The notes under the pieces: generated by a model
The model's input: the letters and a program-made list of their open reading frames with translations, nothing else
What the model was told of the DNA's origin: nothing
Database searches by the model: none
Program-made: the position numbers and the translations under genes
Shown: in pieces, positions 61,392-64,000 of the stretch
Numbering within the stretch: position 1 is the first letter of the stretch
Layout: every line of letters begins with the position of its first letter
From: GAS188 sp963794475
GTDB taxonomy: Bacteria > Pseudomonadota > Alphaproteobacteria > Rhizobiales > Beijerinckiaceae
DNA: 64,000 nt
NCBI GenBank assembly: GCA_963794475.1
Contig: CAWCDW010000002.1
Location: 986,806-1,050,805, forward strand
Reading direction: 5' to 3'

Positions 61392-62411
61392 TCAAACGCC
61401 TACCGGCGCGAGGCCGAAAATCTGCAGCACGGCCGCTACGGCGACCACCATGAAAAGCGAGATCGGCAGGAAGACCTTCCAGCCGAGCCGCATTAACTGA
61501 TCATAGCGATAGCGCGGCACCATGGCCTTCACCATGGCGAACATGAAGAAGACAAGGCAAACCTTGAGGACGAACCAGAGCGCGCCCGGAATCCAGGTGA
61601 AGGGAGCGAAGGGCAGCGGCGAGAGCCATCCTCCCAGAAACAGGATGGTCGTCATCGCGCACATGGTGACCACCGCGACATATTCGCCGAGCATGAACAT
61701 CATGTAGGGGGTCGAGGAGTATTCGACCATGAATCCGGCGACGAGCTCGGATTCGGCCTCCATCAGGTCAAAGGGCGGCCGGTTGGTCTCGGCAAGCGCC
61801 GAGACGAAGAACACGACGAACATCGGAAAGAGCGGCAGCCAATACCAGCCGAAGAGGCCGAAGCGGCCATCCTGCGCCTCCACGATCGAGGTGAGGTTGA
61901 GCGAGCCCGCGCACATCAGCACGGTGATGATGACGAAGCCGATCGAGACTTCGTAGGACACCATCTGGGCGGCGCAACGAAGCGCCGCGAGGAAGGGGTA
62001 TTTCGAGTTCGAAGCCCAGCCGGCCATGATCACGCCGTAGACGCCGAGCGAGGAGATGGCGAAGATGTAGAGGACGCCGACATTGATGTTGGCGATCGCC
62101 CAGCCGGCTTGCACAGGAATGACCGCCCAGGCGGCGAGCGCCAGGATGCAGGTGACGAGCGGCGCCAAAAGAAAAATCCCCTTCGAGGCGCCGGAAGGAA
62201 TGATCGGCTCTTTGAAGACGAATTTCAAAAGATCGGCGAAGCTTTGCAAGAGGCCGAAAGGCCCAACGACATTGGGCCCACGCCGCAATTGCACCGCCGC
62301 CCAGATCTTGCGGTCGGCGAGCAGGACGAAGGCGACGCAGATCAGAAGGACGACGAGCAGGACGACGCTCTTGATCGCGGTGAGAATGAGGGCGAGCAGC
62401 ATGTCGGACAT
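61392..62411 (-). CDS. nuoH: NADH-quinone oxidoreductase subunit H
   Basis: A 339-residue subunit of the quinone site with about eight helices. Motifs: RGPNVVGPFGLLQSFADLLKFVFKEP, GVIMAGWASNSKYPFLAALRCAAQMVSYE, and AETNRPPFDLMEAESELVAGFMVEYS. It starts three bases after the nuoG stop. The gap to nuoI is 203 bases with no gene found. Confidence 0.96.
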   Translation of the reverse strand: MSDMLLALILTAIKSVVLLVVLLICVAFVLLADRKIWAAVQLRRGPNVVGPFGLLQSFADLLKFVFKEPIIPSGASKGIFLLAPLVTCILALAAWAVIPVQAGWAIANINVGVLYIFAISSLGVYGVIMAGWASNSKYPFLAALRCAAQMVSYEVSIGFVIITVLMCAGSLNLTSIVEAQDGRFGLFGWYWLPLFPMFVVFFVSALAETNRPPFDLMEAESELVAGFMVEYSSTPYMMFMLGEYVAVVTMCAMTTILFLGGWLSPLPFAPFTWIPGALWFVLKVCLVFFMFAMVKAMVPRYRYDQLMRLGWKVFLPISLFMVVAVAAVLQIFGLAPVGV

Positions 62412-62414
62412 CGT

Positions 62415-64000
62415 CTACTCCGCCGCGATCGAGGCATGGCCGCTCGCGAGCTGCGAGCATTGAGCCATGACGCGCGAGGCTCTCGCGATCGCGTTCGAAA
62501 GATAATAATCGCTCTCGCTTTGCGCATAGGGCGCGGCGGAAGCCGCCCCCTCGAGAGTTGTGAGCGCCGCGATGGCGGCATTGCCGTCCTGCGGCGCAAT
62601 CGCGTCGATGGCGGCGAGATGCGGATATTTTCCGTAAAGCAACTTGCGAAGCTCGCCCAAAGAGTCGAAGGGCAACGGCTTGCCGAGCGCGCCCGAAAGC
62701 CCGCGCAGGATCGCCCAATCGTCGCGCCCGTCGCCAGGCGGGAAGACGGCACGCTCGCCCATCTGGACGCGCCCCTCGGTGTTCACATAGGTGCCGGATT
62801 TTTCCGTGTAGGCCGCGCCCGGCAAGATGACGTCGGCGCGATGCGCGCCTCGATCCCCGTGCGTTCCCTGATAAACGACGAAAGCGCCGGGCGCGATATC
62901 GATCGCGTCGGCGCCGAGAAGGTAGACGCAATCGAGCGCGCCTTGCGTTGCCATGCCGCGCGCGTCCAGTGCGCCTTCGCCAGGCACGAAGCCGATGTCG
63001 AGCGCGCCGACGAGCGAGGCCGTCGCGCCGAGCACGCAAAAGCCGTTCCAGCCGTCACGAACGAGGCCGAAGCTTTTTGCCGCCTTCGCAGCAAGCGCAA
63101 GCTGGGCCAACCCGCCCTCGCCCGCCAAGGCGCCGCGTCCGAGCATGAGCAGCGGCTTCTTCGCGGCGCGGAAAGCCGAGGCAAAATCTCCTTCACCCGC
63201 GACGACCGACGCGAGGCTTTGGCCGCCGGCGCCCAGATATTCGTAAGGATAGGTGAGGTCGGCGCGCTCGCCGATGAGCCCGATCCGGAGGTTGCCCATG
63301 CGCCAGCGCTTGCGAATGCGGGCGTTCAGCACGGCGCCGTCGCGGCGCGGGTTGACGCCCACGAGAAGAATGGCGTCGGCCTCCTCAATGCCGGCGATCC
63401 TGGCGTTGAAGAGATAGGAAGCGCGGCCGAAGCGCGGATGGAGCGGCGAGCCGTCCTCGCGCACGTCGATATTGCGCGAGCCCCGCTTCTCCATCAAAAG
63501 CTTGAGCGCGAACATCTCCTCGACGCTCGCAGCTCGCCCGCGATCGCGCCGATGCGTTCCGGCGCGCGGCGTCAAACCGACCCTTGATGGCCGCGAAGGC
63601 TTCCCGCCATGAGACGGCGCGCAATTTGCCGTCTGCGCCGCGCAGATAGGGCTTGTCGAGCCTTTGCATGCGCAAGCCGTCGACCACATGGCGGGTCTTG
63701 TCGGAAATCCACTCCTCGTTCACGTCGTCGTTGATGCGCGGCAATATGCGCATCACCTCGCGCCCGCGCAAATCGACACGAATGGCCGAACCCAGCCCGT
63801 CCATGACGTCGATCAATTCGGTCTTGGCGAATTCCCAAGGCCGATATTGCAGCGCCCATGGCTTGGCGGTGAGCGCGCCGACCGGGCAGAGATCGACGAC
63901 GTTGGCTTGCAGCTCGGATCGCATCGCGTGCTCGAGATAGGTGGTGATCTCCATGTCCTCGCCGCGGCCGGTGGCGCCAAGATCGGCGACGCCCGCGACC
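62415..64000 (-). CDS. nuoG: NADH-quinone oxidoreductase subunit G, cut by window edge and frameshifted
   Basis: The C-terminal part of the 75-kDa Fe-S subunit. The upstream piece (64000 to about 63565) has VDLCPVGALTAKPW and a molybdopterin-oxidoreductase-like part (RINDDVNEEWISDKTRHVVDGL). After SWREAFAAIKGRFDAA the frame breaks. Reading the DNA shows ERIGAIAGEL in a second frame and then ASVEEMFALKLLMEK in a third, which fits two missing bases, one near 63563 and one near 63530. The remainder to 62415 is intact (GSRNIDVREDG, HRADVILPGAAYTEKSGTYVNTEGR). The 5' end lies outside the window. Confidence 0.92.

Overview
The window is high-GC alphaproteobacterial chromosome, most likely from the order Hyphomicrobiales (Rhizobiales). 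Three things point there. The complex I block nuoG-H-I-J-K-L-M-N is followed by birA, RNase J, methylmalonyl-CoA epimerase and a DUF1467 gene. Ribosomal protein S16 has an Ala/Pro/Glu-rich tail. GlnD, GrpE, Ffh and Zwf are of alphaproteobacterial type. The genus cannot be told from the sequence alone. No rRNA, tRNA, CRISPR array, prophage or complete insertion sequence was seen.

Layout. Positions 1-8412 hold single metabolic genes: a cut EamA transporter, an acyl-CoA ligase with a frameshift, a GloB-type hydrolase, a DUF985 cupin, a decayed toxin-antitoxin remnant, an ArsR/SRPBCC pair with a paired operator, a GST, nagBA and an SDR. Positions 8854-11414 hold a YHS-like protein, ffh and rpsP. 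Positions 11608-15204 (minus) hold a GNAT protein and the nucleoside-salvage genes deoC, punA and cdd. Positions 15324-16919 (minus) encode a cobalt-type nitrile hydratase with its activator. Positions 17063-24006 (plus) form a sugar or polyol unit: dehydrogenase, PfkB kinase and a complete ABC importer. grpE, glnD and a serine hydrolase follow on minus, then a polar amino-acid ABC importer without an ATPase.

Positions 31324-40573 (mostly minus) are the most unusual part. A DHFR/RibD-like reductase gene is followed by two glycosyltransferases of the families named for arsenosugar biosynthesis, a radical SAM protein with a Cys-rich C-terminus, and a YnjBCD-type ABC importer. A Tat-exported multicopper oxidase gene on the opposite strand sits between ynjB and ynjC. 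No function for the set is known to me. Positions 40839-51411 hold an extensin-like protein, a GH63-type glucosidase, two hypothetical proteins, a zwf-HAD-pgl operon, a GST, an orphan receiver protein and the DUF1467 gene. Positions 51522-64000 (minus) hold mce, rnj, birA and nuoN to nuoG, with nuoG running off the right end.

Two genome-wide patterns cross the gene annotation. First, gene ends are decorated by heptamer arrays (CTACTCG or CTACCCG) and by purine-rich GAGTGAA-type tracts, which form hairpins and often supply the stop codon. A second family of palindromic elements lies at 11521, 28949 and 35902. Second, at least five single-base indels break conserved genes (acyl-CoA ligase, sugar ABC ATPase, nuoL, and nuoG twice). 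That pattern suggests sequencing or assembly error more than real gene loss.
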